Source of the DNA: Gelidibacter gilvus
GTDB taxonomy: Bacteria; Bacteroidota; Bacteroidia; Flavobacteriales; Flavobacteriaceae
Length of the DNA: 64,000 nt
Reading direction: 5' to 3'
Assembly: GCF_004115975.1 (NCBI RefSeq)
Contig: NZ_SDDZ01000019.1
Location: 1 to 64,000 of the forward strand
Shown here: piece after piece, positions 55,629 to 64,000 of the stretch
Numbering within the stretch: position 1 is the first letter of the stretch
Layout of the letters: each line of letters begins with the position of its first letter
Notes under the pieces: model-generated
The model's database searches: none
Seen by the model: only the letters and a program-made list of their open reading frames with translations
Told to the model about the DNA's origin: nothing
Program-made: the position numbers and the translations under genes

Positions 55629-56096
55629 TCAAGAATCCCAATTTCTGATTTCATCGTTCACATCATTACGAGTTCTATTGGTTCTTTTGGCAATCCTGTC
55701 GGTCATATTATCAAATTCGCCACTTCGATAATCCACATCTTCATCCGTAACATTCGGATGTTTTTTACGATAATCACTTTCAATGTCATTCCAACGACTT
55801 TCAAGGTTTCTATATGAATGATCCGAATTCATGTCCATACCACGTCGGCTTGGATCGGTGTCACGGGAATTTTCATAATTCTTACTTTGATCATCACGGT
55901 TTTCACTTTGATCACTTCTACGATGATCTCTATCATGATCATTTTCATTCTGATCATTGTGTTGTGAACGTCCATCTTTTTCATCATTTAAATAATTACC
56001 ACGTTGTTCATCACTATTACGCTGCTGGTCATCTCTACTTTGATTCTGTCCAGAATGGCCCTGATCAGGGTCGCGACGGTCGTTTTCTGTGTTCAT
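55629..56096 (-). CDS. CsbD-like stress protein with disordered charged N-terminus (copy 2)
   Basis: A 155-residue paralog of the protein at 52659-53105. Residues 1-95 are low complexity rich in Asp, Arg, Asn, Gln and Ser (NTENDRRDPDQGHSGQNQSR). Residues about 103-150 carry ESRWNDIESDYRKKHPNVTD, then DYRSGEFDNMTDRIAKRTN and VNDEIRNW, about 75 percent identical to copy 1. Both probably descend from one duplication inside this region. A stress or desiccation role is inferred. Confidence 0.8.
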   Translation of the reverse strand: MNTENDRRDPDQGHSGQNQSRDDQQRNSDEQRGNYLNDEKDGRSQHNDQNENDHDRDHRRSDQSENRDDQSKNYENSRDTDPSRRGMDMNSDHSYRNLESRWNDIESDYRKKHPNVTDEDVDYRSGEFDNMTDRIAKRTNRTRNDVNDEIRNWDS

Positions 56097-56300
56097 AATG
56101 CAAGATTTATGGATTAATAAATAATTTTGAAATTCTAAATTACACTTTCATTTGAATATTTATAGGCTCTATCCTTTTAAAAATTTGCTCAATAAAACAC
56201 TAATAATAAAGGTTTCAACAATTAAATTAATAGATTAAAAAAGGCAAATATTATAATTTTTAGCAACCACTTTAAGTTTAAAATTTCTGTTATTTTAAAC

Positions 56301-56957
56301 ATGTTGTCACAAATTTCCAATACGGCCACCAAAGAGATCATCGAGCAAAAATTACATGCAAAATTTGATTATGGCCATCTATACAAACCTCAGTTTAAAA
56401 TTAATGGTTTGAAGGAGTCCATATTATGTATTATAACTTCAAAGGACACTGATCGTATCCAATTTGGCATTTGGGGTGTACTTCCCGGAGGGTACAAAGA
56501 CACCTGGAAAAAGTTCCAATCTGCCTATAATACACTCGATATTGAATTTGATTCCATTACTGAATTGTCATGGCTATACGATGCCTTAAAACACAGAAGA
56601 TGTTTAATAGTAGCAACAGGATATTTCACTACGGAAATTGAACACCAGTACCTCCAAACGTTTCATAATATTTCAAAACATCAGAATCTAATTTGCTTTG
56701 CGGGCATATATAATATTCTCGAAGACGGTTTTATTTCCTGTGGCATTTTGACCCAATACGATAGGTATTCAAAGTATCTTTTAAAAAATCCGAAACCAAT
56801 AATAATTAAAGAAGAAAATTATAACAACTACCTAAATAGCGAATTATCTCTGGAGGATATTTTAGATGTCAACTTTGAAATCCATCAAAAAGACATTTTA
56901 CAACTGAAAATCTCTAAGCATGAACTGCGAAGTCTTAAAAAAAGAAGTAAAATATAA
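56301..56957 (+). CDS. SRAP (YedK/HMCES)-like protein lacking the catalytic Cys, Glu and His
   Basis: A 218-residue protein that follows the SRAP layout: FGIWGVLPGG for the usual RWGLIPxW, RRCLIVATGYF for RRCLIPADGFYEW, LICFAGIYNILEDGFISC for the FAGLW strand, and PKPIIIKEENYNNYL for MPVIL. Active SRAP proteins link to abasic DNA through Cys2 of MCGR; here the start is MLSQISNT. The Glu after GFYE is Thr (GYFTTE), and the His of IHNRMP is Lys (LKNPKP). All three catalytic positions are lost. It may bind abasic or single-stranded DNA without forming the crosslink, or have another role. Confidence 0.7.
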   Translation: MLSQISNTATKEIIEQKLHAKFDYGHLYKPQFKINGLKESILCIITSKDTDRIQFGIWGVLPGGYKDTWKKFQSAYNTLDIEFDSITELSWLYDALKHRRCLIVATGYFTTEIEHQYLQTFHNISKHQNLICFAGIYNILEDGFISCGILTQYDRYSKYLLKNPKPIIIKEENYNNYLNSELSLEDILDVNFEIHQKDILQLKISKHELRSLKKRSKI

Positions 56958-57001
56958 AGTTGTAATCTTGAGAAATCATTTCCTAGGCGTGCATATCAAT
57001 T

Positions 57002-57949
57002 TTATGAAGCAGAAGGAAAAATCTGCTTTAAGCGCTGCTGATATAATTTTGGCGAACATTTAAATCGTTTTTTAAATATCCGACAGAAGTAACTTCTACT
57101 GCTTAATCCTACAGAGTACACAATTTCAGATATATTCAAATTTGTGTCCTGTTACATGGTCAAGGCCTTTTCCAAACGAACGTTTCTAATGTGTATAGTT
57201 ACTGTACACCCGTGTTTTTCTTTAAAGCCCGCTTGTAATTTTGAGACCGACAATCCACTTTTTTTACACAAATCATTTATGGTATAATCCTCTTGAGGAT
57301 TTTCCTTAATTTGTGCTGTGATCATTTCCAATTGCTGAATTTCATAACCACTAAGATGATTGGAAATTGAAGATTGTTCACAAAGAATTTCTTTAAACTT
57401 CATCCCTATGATGATATTTATATAACCCCTGGCCATGAATTTATTTTCAGATGATATATAATCCAAATGTTTAAGCTTTCTTGCCATCTCGCAGATCGCT
57501 AAATTTGGAATCAATCTTTTTTGAGATGTAAACGGATTTAAGAAAACATTCTCCTTCTGCAAGTTTTGGAGCAATTTTAAATGGTCTTCATCCAAGTGGG
57601 ACTGATAGACTTTGAGAACCAAAAAATCATAATCTACCAGAGATTTACATTTAAAGGAAATATTTTCGGCTTCTTGAAAAGGCACTAATAAACTCGCAAA
57701 TGGCGGGATTGTAATTTGAGATTTTTCGCAAGATAATTGCAACGACACATTCGACGAAAGATTGACACAGACGTAGATTGCTGAACTGTATTGCGACTGA
57801 AAATTGATCTTAGAATCTTGATGGGATTTTAATTTGATTCCATAGCATTCTAATGAATTTGTGAAGACGAATTTTTCAATATGACCGTCATAACAGCGCT
57901 TATTAGCACTTTGATTCTCGTTAATTTCAACACTGCTCAAATAATTCAT
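57002..57949 (-). pseudogene. AraC-family regulator gene broken by an in-frame stop
   Basis: The frame opens at 57949 and runs 265 codons to a TAA at 57152-57154. This stop falls inside the AraC domain: the first helix-turn-helix is present (YTINDLCKKSGLSVSKLQAG), then RNVRLEKALTM stop. The same frame continues without shift as QDTNLNISEIVYSVGLSSRS, YFCRIFKKRFKCSPKLYQQR and so on to a TAA at 57002-57004. That is the missing second helix-turn-helix. A single nonsense change explains it. The upstream 170 residues form a beta-rich sensing domain. The truncated protein should not bind DNA normally. Confidence 0.88.
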
Positions 57950-58365
57950 TGTACAAGAATTAATAAATTATATAGTCAGAAAGGTATCAAATGTCCTAAA
58001 TTTCAACTCAATACATTGTCTTGTTGATGGAATTAGTATCTTGAATCGTAATAATTACAAACTTTAACAATTGCAAGCCAGTGACTTAAAGCATGGATTA
58101 TCTGTTTCGGCTAAGCTAATTCTTTAAAAAAACTTACCTCAATTGTCTTGATACGGTCGGATGCCGTCTCTGCTCCCAGGTTCAGGCCTGAAGTGTTACG
58201 AATTTAATTTCGCTGGAAGAATGGAGAAATCTATACAGGCAAAAACAAAACATTCATCTTCCATTGAAGCAACGACGAGTTCTTATTAAAAATCGGAACA
58301 CTTATAAATTTTAGAAAATTTCTTTGAGTTAAATCTATATAGTCAAAAACTTATTTTTCTGAATT
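57950..58365. other. Intergenic stretch, no gene recognised
   Basis: 416 bases with unusually GC-richer patches near 58150-58200. No gene, promoter pair or hairpin recognised. Confidence 0.4.
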
Positions 58366-58632
58366 CTATTTAATTTTCCTCTTTTGCATAATCAAAATGC
58401 TGAGCATTATCCCGTTCAAAATAAATGAAATACCATTGGTAAGGATAATGGGCCAATCCGATTTAATGAAACCATATACTGTCCAAAGTCCAACGCCAAT
58501 ACATAAAATAATAAACATGTATGGACTAATATCTTTTACCTCCTGTGTTTTAAGTGCTTTTATGATTTGTGGCAAAACACCAATAGTTGTAAAGATCCCA
58601 GCCGCAGTGCCGATAATATCATCAAAATTCAT
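58366..58632 (-). CDS. SemiSWEET-type sugar transporter
   Basis: An 88-residue protein with three transmembrane helices, one PQ-loop/MtN3 unit. Motifs: GIFTTIGVLPQIIKALKT with the PQ, DISPYMFIILCIGVGLWTVY, and ILTNGISFILNGIMLSIL with the substrate-facing Asn. SemiSWEETs dimerise to form facilitative sugar channels. Single gene. Confidence 0.93.
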   Translation of the reverse strand: MNFDDIIGTAAGIFTTIGVLPQIIKALKTQEVKDISPYMFIILCIGVGLWTVYGFIKSDWPIILTNGISFILNGIMLSILIMQKRKIK

Positions 58633-58972
58633 ACGTTTCTTTTAAAAAGAAAGATAGCATAAGTTATTTAAAGACCTTTGCTCTTCATAATATTTAAAAA
58701 AACTCCTTTAAAATGAAGTAACTTTAGGTATGAAGTGGAATACTTAATCAATAGACTATTTAATCAGATTAGAACAAATTCCCCTTTTGGAGTTTTTCAA
58801 TTGAACTTAGAAGTATACCCTAATCGTTTCGATTTAAATCCAGTTGCTCATTCCAACGTATAAATAGCTGATTGCCTTCAATCTTTTAAGTACATTTTGA
58901 TAATGAGTTACATAAAATTTTTTTAAGGTTAATTCCTGAGAGAGAACCTTCCTACTTTTATTTAAGATAACC
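58633..58972. other. Intergenic region upstream of the GT2 gene
   Basis: 340 bases between divergent genes. No gene or firm promoter element recognised. Confidence 0.4.
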
Positions 58973-59050
58973 TTGATCGCGAAAAATTTACATAAAAAAT
59001 CAAATACTTATGAATTACACGATCAAGGGTTTTCAAAAATTGATCATCAT

Positions 59051-60232
59051 ATGGAAATTTTAAATGGTATTGCAACGTCGGTTTTAAATCCGATTAAGAT
59101 CATGGATAGCATTTCCATCAGCCTATCGAAAGAACTTCCACCACCCAATCAAGATTTAAAAATATCGGTCATAATTCCAGCAAAAAATGAAGCTGAGGAA
59201 ATTGAAAAAACCTTATTGGCCCATATCAATCAACAAACCCGTCAGAAGGAAATTCTCCCACACAGCACTTACGAAATAATTGTACTTTGTCATAATTGCA
59301 ATGATAACACGTATTCCAAATGTCAAAAATTTGCAACTGCGCATCCATACGCGAACATTCACGTTTTAGCTCTCAATTCTGAGGTCGCTAATACTGTTGG
59401 AGCGGCGAGACGCGTCCTTATGAATATTGCTTCCTCGCGACTTCCAAATAGTAATGGTATCATAGCCAGTACGGACGCAGATACTATTCCAGATCCATTT
59501 TGGCTATGCTCGTTGGAATCCTATATCCAAACCAATGTGGACCTCATTTGCGGTCTGATCAATGTCGATTATAATTCGATCGGCGGCCAACCATTGACCT
59601 ATTTATTAGCCAAGGATAATTACCTGATGCTTCAAGCAAAATTAGAAAGTCAAATGTTTCCTGATCCGCATGATCCTTGGCCACGTCATAACTATAACTG
59701 GGGGCCCAATTTAGCAATTAAAAAATACGTTTATCAAAGTGTTGGGGGAATAACACCACTGCCATTTTTGGAGGATGTGGATCTATTTAATAGAGTAGTG
59801 GAACAAGGATTTGTCGTAAAGCATTGTATGGATACTATTGTTAAAACCTCTGTACGCATTAACTCGCGATGTGATGAGGGTTTCGGAGCAGAATTAAAGG
59901 TCTGGACAGAAAATGATGGCATTCCCTATCGCGTTGAAGGCCTCAATAAGCTCAAATCGCGATTTGGAATTTACGATTTGATAAAACGGTATTATGAAAA
60001 TCCTTCACAAGAAGCCTTGATAAAAATAAGTAAATTAAGCCATCTGAAAAAAAAGGAAGTTGCCTTACTATTATCCCGGTTTAAGAGGTACGAGACAATG
60101 ATGATTTATATGAAACAACATCTGACATCCTGTGGCATTTGGAATTCGTTTTATCCAAACATTTGCGTCATGGATGCCTATCAAGAACTAAATTCCCATC
60201 TGCATCCAAGTCCAAAAAACTCAACTTCCTAG
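59051..60232 (+). CDS. Glycosyltransferase family 2 protein
   Basis: About 393 residues. The nucleotide-binding domain begins KISVIIPAKNEAEEIEKTL; the metal-binding DxD is in ASTDADTIPDPFW; downstream NWGPNLAIKKYVYQSVGG and LPFLEDVDLFNRVVEQG give the acceptor-side acidic motif. No transmembrane helix is evident. ATG at 59051 is the first in frame; a TTG at 58973 would add 26 residues. It converges on the PIG-L/methyltransferase gene, with the two stops sharing the palindrome CTAG. The likely product is a modified amino sugar or glycan made with the neighbours. Confidence 0.88.
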   Translation: MEILNGIATSVLNPIKIMDSISISLSKELPPPNQDLKISVIIPAKNEAEEIEKTLLAHINQQTRQKEILPHSTYEIIVLCHNCNDNTYSKCQKFATAHPYANIHVLALNSEVANTVGAARRVLMNIASSRLPNSNGIIASTDADTIPDPFWLCSLESYIQTNVDLICGLINVDYNSIGGQPLTYLLAKDNYLMLQAKLESQMFPDPHDPWPRHNYNWGPNLAIKKYVYQSVGGITPLPFLEDVDLFNRVVEQGFVVKHCMDTIVKTSVRINSRCDEGFGAELKVWTENDGIPYRVEGLNKLKSRFGIYDLIKRYYENPSQEALIKISKLSHLKKKEVALLLSRFKRYETMMIYMKQHLTSCGIWNSFYPNICVMDAYQELNSHLHPSPKNSTS

Positions 60233-61569
60233 TTCTTTCTCCAAATATAAAGTTCATAATTGTCATGGATGTATGACGTCAGGCAAGAAAATTTATTTTC
60301 AATAGTGTTGAATTTTCTAAAAATTTGATTGACCTGATTTCCATTTAACGGAAATTCCCGCACATACGATGTCCAATGTACCATTAAAAATTGGCCATCT
60401 GTATTTAAGTGTTCACTCACTTTTTGAAATATTTCCTGCAAAGTGTGTGGATCAAAATAATACCCGAGCTCGCATAAAGTTATAAAATCATACTGCCCAT
60501 CTGGAAAGTCCTGAACAATATCTTTAACTTGAAAGGTGACATTCTCTAAATCATTATTATTTTTTTCGGCTTCGGCCAGCGCGTCTTTACTGATGTCAAT
60601 TGCTAGTAATGTATCACAATGCTTGGCAAAAAATCGGGTTTGTATGCCTATAGAACACCCCACTTCCAAACCATTTTTAAAATGTGAATCGCCTAAGATC
60701 TCGTTAGTTTTTTGATATTTTGCGAGCTCATAATCACTATGCTTAAAATTCCAAGGATCCGCATTATCGGAGTAAAGTGTATCAAAAAATTGCTGGTCCA
60801 AGGATTCCATCTTATCCTTTGTAAAGAAATAAAACTCATAATCACCTAAAAATGGTGCGAGCAAATCTTCTGTCAGCCTAAACCCGGAAGGATCGTCATC
60901 AATAAATTCTGAGGTTTGCGATTTATGGGCGAAGATGGCTGCTTTCTTCTGTTCCAAAACCTCTGTCACGTTTAAACGGAATACTGATATTTCTTCTTCC
61001 TCAGGCCAATCATTTTCTTCTGAAATGTTCCAAAGCCAGACGGGATATTCCACAATTTGCACCGAAGACTTATTTTGATTAACCGCTGAGAATCCAATGG
61101 TATTGCACATTTTATGATCAGGATGCACATCTCTGCGCCATGGATAAAAGATGGTTTTGATTTCTTGCTTTTCCATTAAAAGTGAGATCTGTTGGGCAAT
61201 TTCTTTAACTTTCTCATCTTCATAACTTGATAAAACGCCGTCTGGATATCGGTAGAAGAAGACATGGTCTGCATGTACACCTAAAATTTCGCACGATTTA
61301 AGCGCTTCCGCTTCTCTTACTTCAGCTAATAGTTTGGGTGGATATTTTAAAGAATTAAGATGTGATGCGCCCCCGCTCGTCATGAATACTACCGACACCG
61401 GCACATTTTGAGAACGTAAATAGGAAATCATTCCGCCACATCCCAAAGCTTCATCATCGGGATGTGGAGCAATTATAAGTGAATGACCCAATTGGCGGCC
61501 TAATTGGTCAATAGCCAACAAGGGAGCAGAGGATAAATTTGATATTATTGAAGAAATTTGGTTATTCAT
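60229..61569 (-). CDS. Bifunctional PIG-L deacetylase / NodS-like SAM methyltransferase
   Basis: A 446-residue fusion. Residues about 25-235 are a PIG-L/LmbE zinc deacetylase with AHPDDEALGCGG-like APHPDDEALGCGG and a later HPDHKM for zinc binding; these enzymes remove N-acetyl groups from GlcNAc-type sugars. Residues about 250-446 resemble NodS: FFDTLYSDNADPWNFKHSDY, SAM motif LEVGCSIGIQT, AIDISKDAL, and LCELGYYFD. NodS N-methylates the freed amine of chitooligosaccharides. Deacetylation followed by methylation of the same amine is therefore a coherent guess. It overlaps the acyl-CoA dehydrogenase gene by eight bases. Confidence 0.92.
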   Translation of the reverse strand: MNNQISSIISNLSSAPLLAIDQLGRQLGHSLIIAPHPDDEALGCGGMISYLRSQNVPVSVVFMTSGGASHLNSLKYPPKLLAEVREAEALKSCEILGVHADHVFFYRYPDGVLSSYEDEKVKEIAQQISLLMEKQEIKTIFYPWRRDVHPDHKMCNTIGFSAVNQNKSSVQIVEYPVWLWNISEENDWPEEEEISVFRLNVTEVLEQKKAAIFAHKSQTSEFIDDDPSGFRLTEDLLAPFLGDYEFYFFTKDKMESLDQQFFDTLYSDNADPWNFKHSDYELAKYQKTNEILGDSHFKNGLEVGCSIGIQTRFFAKHCDTLLAIDISKDALAEAEKNNNDLENVTFQVKDIVQDFPDGQYDFITLCELGYYFDPHTLQEIFQKVSEHLNTDGQFLMVHWTSYVREFPLNGNQVNQIFRKFNTIENKFSCLTSYIHDNYELYIWRKN

Positions 61570-62608
61570 AGGTTTTGCGATTATCAGTGTAATTACCCAC
61601 CTGTGCTAAGGCGGCGTCTGGCCCAGCTTGTTTTAAATAAACTCGCAGATCACGGATGGGACGTTCTAAAGGATGGCTTTTCATAGTCCCTTGAATGCCT
61701 ACCGCTTTTTCAGCGAGCAGGATCACTTTTTCACAAAGTTCCAAAACCATCGTTCTCATCATATTTGAAAAGTTGACTCTGTGATCATCAGAATAATTAA
61801 TGTCCCTGCCGTTTTCAATATTACTGGCGCGCTCCATCCACAATCTTCCAGTCTCCATCAAAATAGCGACTTTTCCTATCCGCATTTGTTGAATGGAATT
61901 CTTACTTCGATGGGTTTTTTGTAAGTGCTGGAGCATGGTATCCGCAATTTTTTGAGCCCCTCCTAATTGCACGGCGGAAAAACGCACCGCGCCCCATGAA
62001 AAATGAGGTTCTTTATAATAATCATTGATTTTACCTAAATACTCCTCACGAAATATTTCAAAAGACGTAAAATCAATGCGACAACTTACAGAAGGTCGCA
62101 TCCCAATCGGATCCCATTGTGACCAGTCTTCTTGCAACGCGTTTTGTTCATCCAAATTGAGCACCAGCATTTGTACTCCGTCTTTAGTTTTTGCAGTCAC
62201 GATAGGACGGTCAATATGTAATGCTCCAGAACAGAACGTCTTGCTGCCTTTTAAAAACAAACCTTTACTATTATAGTTCGCAGTAATTTTCAATCCATCT
62301 TCTGGATTTTCAGTATTCCATACGCCAAATAACTTACCTTCCCTAGCTTCACTAAAGTAGCGTTGCTTTTGTTGTGAGCTACCATAAGTGTTAATCAAAA
62401 TTAAAGCATTAACATGACCTTCATAGATGCGGCCCACCGACAAATCTGCTTTGCCTACTTGGAATAATAAATCAAACATCTTTTCAGAAAACTCAGAAAA
62501 CGTAGTCCAATTAAGATCTTGCAGAACCTCTATAGCCCCTTTTGGGAAAACTCTGGGATGGTCTTCGATAGCATCAAGAACAATGGTCAAATCTACTAAT
62601 TCACACAT
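61562..62608 (-). CDS. Acyl-CoA dehydrogenase family protein
   Basis: A 348-residue flavoprotein of the acyl-CoA dehydrogenase fold, shorter than the usual 380 or so. The N-terminal helices are abridged; the middle beta domain has LFGVWNTENPEDGLKITANY and LKGSKTFCSGALHIDRPIVT; the C-terminal helices include ENGRDINYSDDHRVNFSNMM and VILLAEKAVGIQGTMKSHPL. The base Glu is not certain, so it may oxidise something other than acyl-CoA. It is the first gene of the unit with the deacetylase-methyltransferase. Such cyclase-like members act in small-molecule pathways. Confidence 0.85.
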   Translation of the reverse strand: MCELVDLTIVLDAIEDHPRVFPKGAIEVLQDLNWTTFSEFSEKMFDLLFQVGKADLSVGRIYEGHVNALILINTYGSSQQKQRYFSEAREGKLFGVWNTENPEDGLKITANYNSKGLFLKGSKTFCSGALHIDRPIVTAKTKDGVQMLVLNLDEQNALQEDWSQWDPIGMRPSVSCRIDFTSFEIFREEYLGKINDYYKEPHFSWGAVRFSAVQLGGAQKIADTMLQHLQKTHRSKNSIQQMRIGKVAILMETGRLWMERASNIENGRDINYSDDHRVNFSNMMRTMVLELCEKVILLAEKAVGIQGTMKSHPLERPIRDLRVYLKQAGPDAALAQVGNYTDNRKTYE

Positions 62609-63377
62609 AGTATCGAATTTTATTGAAATATGAAAAATGGAATTATAATAATTAAATCACTAAGATCTATATCTTTTTAAAAGAGTTCTGAATGACCAAT
62701 AGCTAAGAGCAACATGAAAATCATATTTCTTTTTTAAGATATTCTAAGATTTTAATTTTGCTCTAAACTACTTAAGGACACGCATTGTAATAATCACAAA
62801 CGCTAATAATATTAACCTTAATAAATAAAGTTTAAAATTTTCTACTCGTGGTAACATTTGAATTACAAGTGTGAAGCGATTTTTTAGGTCTGAAAAAATT
62901 TTTCGTTTTCACTTTGTTAGAACCTCTAACGTTTATAAATACAGAAGACATATTTTAGAAGATTAATTATTGCATTAGATAAAAGTTCATTTAAGACTTT
63001 ATTTATTTCCCATGACTATATAAAAATCTGGGTTCGTTTCGAAAATCAAATAAACAAAAAACAATTTTCTTTAAATTATTTCCACAATTCTCATGATATA
63101 TTTTTAATACATAAATTTATTAAGCACCTATTTTTATTGATTGAGACACTAATATTCAGACCATTAAAAAGTTTTACGAAAAGCTTTTGTTTCATTAATA
63201 ATTGTCATTTTTTCAAAAAATAATTTTTAACTTCACAATATCAAAATCTGAATTTGGTCAGAAATCTTCAAGTTTCATCCTGAATTTCTATCAGATGAAA
63301 AATGGATGAACGGATTTTAGAAATGAAAAATAAGGAATATTAATTCCAACAATTAATTATTTAAACACCTATATATA
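62609..63377. other. Long AT-rich divergent promoter region
   Basis: 769 bases between the acyl-CoA dehydrogenase and the SDR gene. AT-rich with no recognised gene, repeat or hairpin. It should carry two promoters; no full -33/-7 pair stands out. Confidence 0.45.
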
Positions 63378-64000
63378 ATGGCAAATAAAAAATACAGAGT
63401 AAAATCCAGCGAAATAAAAGGTCAGAAATTACCTTATCCGGCCAAACAGTCTGATATGGATCTTCAACCTCAAACTGACCTATCGCAATATAAAGCGGCA
63501 GGAAAATTAACGGATAGAGTCGCTATTATTACTGGTGCGGATTCGGGAATAGGAAGAGCAGTTGCCATCGGCTTTGCAAAAGAAGGCGCTGATGTCGCCA
63601 TTGTTTACAATGTCAACGATTCGGATGCCGAAACCACTAAAAAGATGGTTGAGGAAACAGGGCGAAAATGCTTAGTCATTAAAGCAGATGTCAGACAAAA
63701 AGCCGCGTGTTTTGATGCTATAAAACAAACGGTTGACACCTATGGAAAACTCAATATTTTAGTAAATAATGCAGCCTACCAACATGTCGAAGAAAATTTA
63801 GAAGATATTACGGAGGAGAATTTAAGACGAACCTTTGACACCAACATTATAGCTTATTTCTTTATGGCTCAAGGAGCACTCCCACATTTAAAGGATGGCG
63901 ATGCCATTATCAATACCGGTAGTATCGTTGGAATTAGCGGACTTCCGATTCTCCTGGATTATACAGCCAGCAAAGGCGCGATACATTCCTTTACGAAATC
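63378..64000 (+). CDS. Short-chain dehydrogenase/reductase, cut by the window end
   Basis: The first 207 residues are present. A 45-residue N-terminal extension (KGQKLPYPAKQSDMDLQPQT) precedes the Rossmann domain, as in YhdF/YhxC-like stress SDRs. Cofactor motif TGADSGIGRAVA, NNAA, and the active-site Ser/Tyr/Lys in NTGSIVGISG and YTASKGA are all seen. The last residue read is in SFTK. This subgroup is induced by general stress in Bacillus. It probably continues for about 80 residues beyond 64000. Confidence 0.93.
   Translation, partial: MANKKYRVKSSEIKGQKLPYPAKQSDMDLQPQTDLSQYKAAGKLTDRVAIITGADSGIGRAVAIGFAKEGADVAIVYNVNDSDAETTKKMVEETGRKCLVIKADVRQKAACFDAIKQTVDTYGKLNILVNNAAYQHVEENLEDITEENLRRTFDTNIIAYFFMAQGALPHLKDGDAIINTGSIVGISGLPILLDYTASKGAIHSFTK

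Overview
The window comes from a low-GC member of the Bacteroidetes, most likely Flavobacteriaceae. The evidence is promoters of the TAnnTTTG (-7) / TTTG (-33) type, AT-rich spacers, few Shine-Dalgarno sites, and a gene set typical of that phylum (membrane-anchored AraC regulators, DUF6448, DUF2249, FMN-binding glutamate synthase-like protein). No rRNA, tRNA or CRISPR array was recognised. Identifications are by reading sequence motifs; no database search was possible.

Layout. 1-127 is the right end of an IS3-family insertion sequence. 646-7.9 kb holds DNA ligase LigD, a broken DUF3606 gene, a translationally coupled pair (YqcI/YcgG heme oxygenase-like protein plus DUF1989 protein), a membrane protein, a GT4 glycosyltransferase and a CxxC protein. 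8.2-12.5 kb is a metal module: AraC regulator, DUF6448 protein, free-standing HMA domain and a P1B ATPase without its own HMA domain. 12.6-17.2 kb has TspO, small hypotheticals, an Rrf2 regulator next to a type II NADH dehydrogenase, and a hemolysin III protein. 17.3-28.6 kb is a respiratory and nitrosative-stress region: pyruvate oxidase with YceI (and a decayed YceI copy), then a tight five-gene minus-strand operon ending in a second Rrf2 gene (DUF2249-ScdA-hemerythrin fusion, DUF1858/DUF2249 protein, heme-copper-oxidase-like membrane protein, DUF59 protein, Rrf2), a divergent triple-DUF2249 protein, cytochrome c, FMN-binding glutamate synthase-like protein and a cupin. 29.5-34.5 kb carries a CCG-domain Fe-S protein, an SdhB/FrdB-like subunit without its flavoprotein, aconitase AcnA and an AhpD-like protein. 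34.8-37.1 kb is an osmoprotectant ABC transporter with fused permease and binding protein.

From about 37.5 kb to the end the genes look like an accessory stress island: small conserved hypotheticals, sterol desaturase, DUF1328, the TIGR02588/TIGR02587 pair, an ion channel, a DinB-DnaE mutasome-like pair, a six-PAS histidine kinase with a response regulator, two CsbD-like proteins with disordered charged N-termini, DUF3891, a SRAP/YedK-like protein lacking its catalytic residues, an AraC gene broken by a stop codon, SemiSWEET, a GT2 / PIG-L-NodS methyltransferase / acyl-CoA dehydrogenase cluster, and a short-chain dehydrogenase cut by the window end.

How the genes may work together. The two Rrf2 regulators have the same Cys spacing and probably sense Fe-S damage or NO. 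A 28-bp perfect palindrome covers the -33 element of the NADH dehydrogenase promoter, and partial matches lie upstream of the first rrf2 gene and of yceI-pyruvate oxidase. This suggests a local Rrf2 regulon that switches electron input to the quinone pool. The island genes point to desiccation, DNA damage and osmotic survival. Several decayed genes (DUF3606, YceI copy, an unidentified remnant, AraC, a small membrane protein) show that the accessory regions are in flux.
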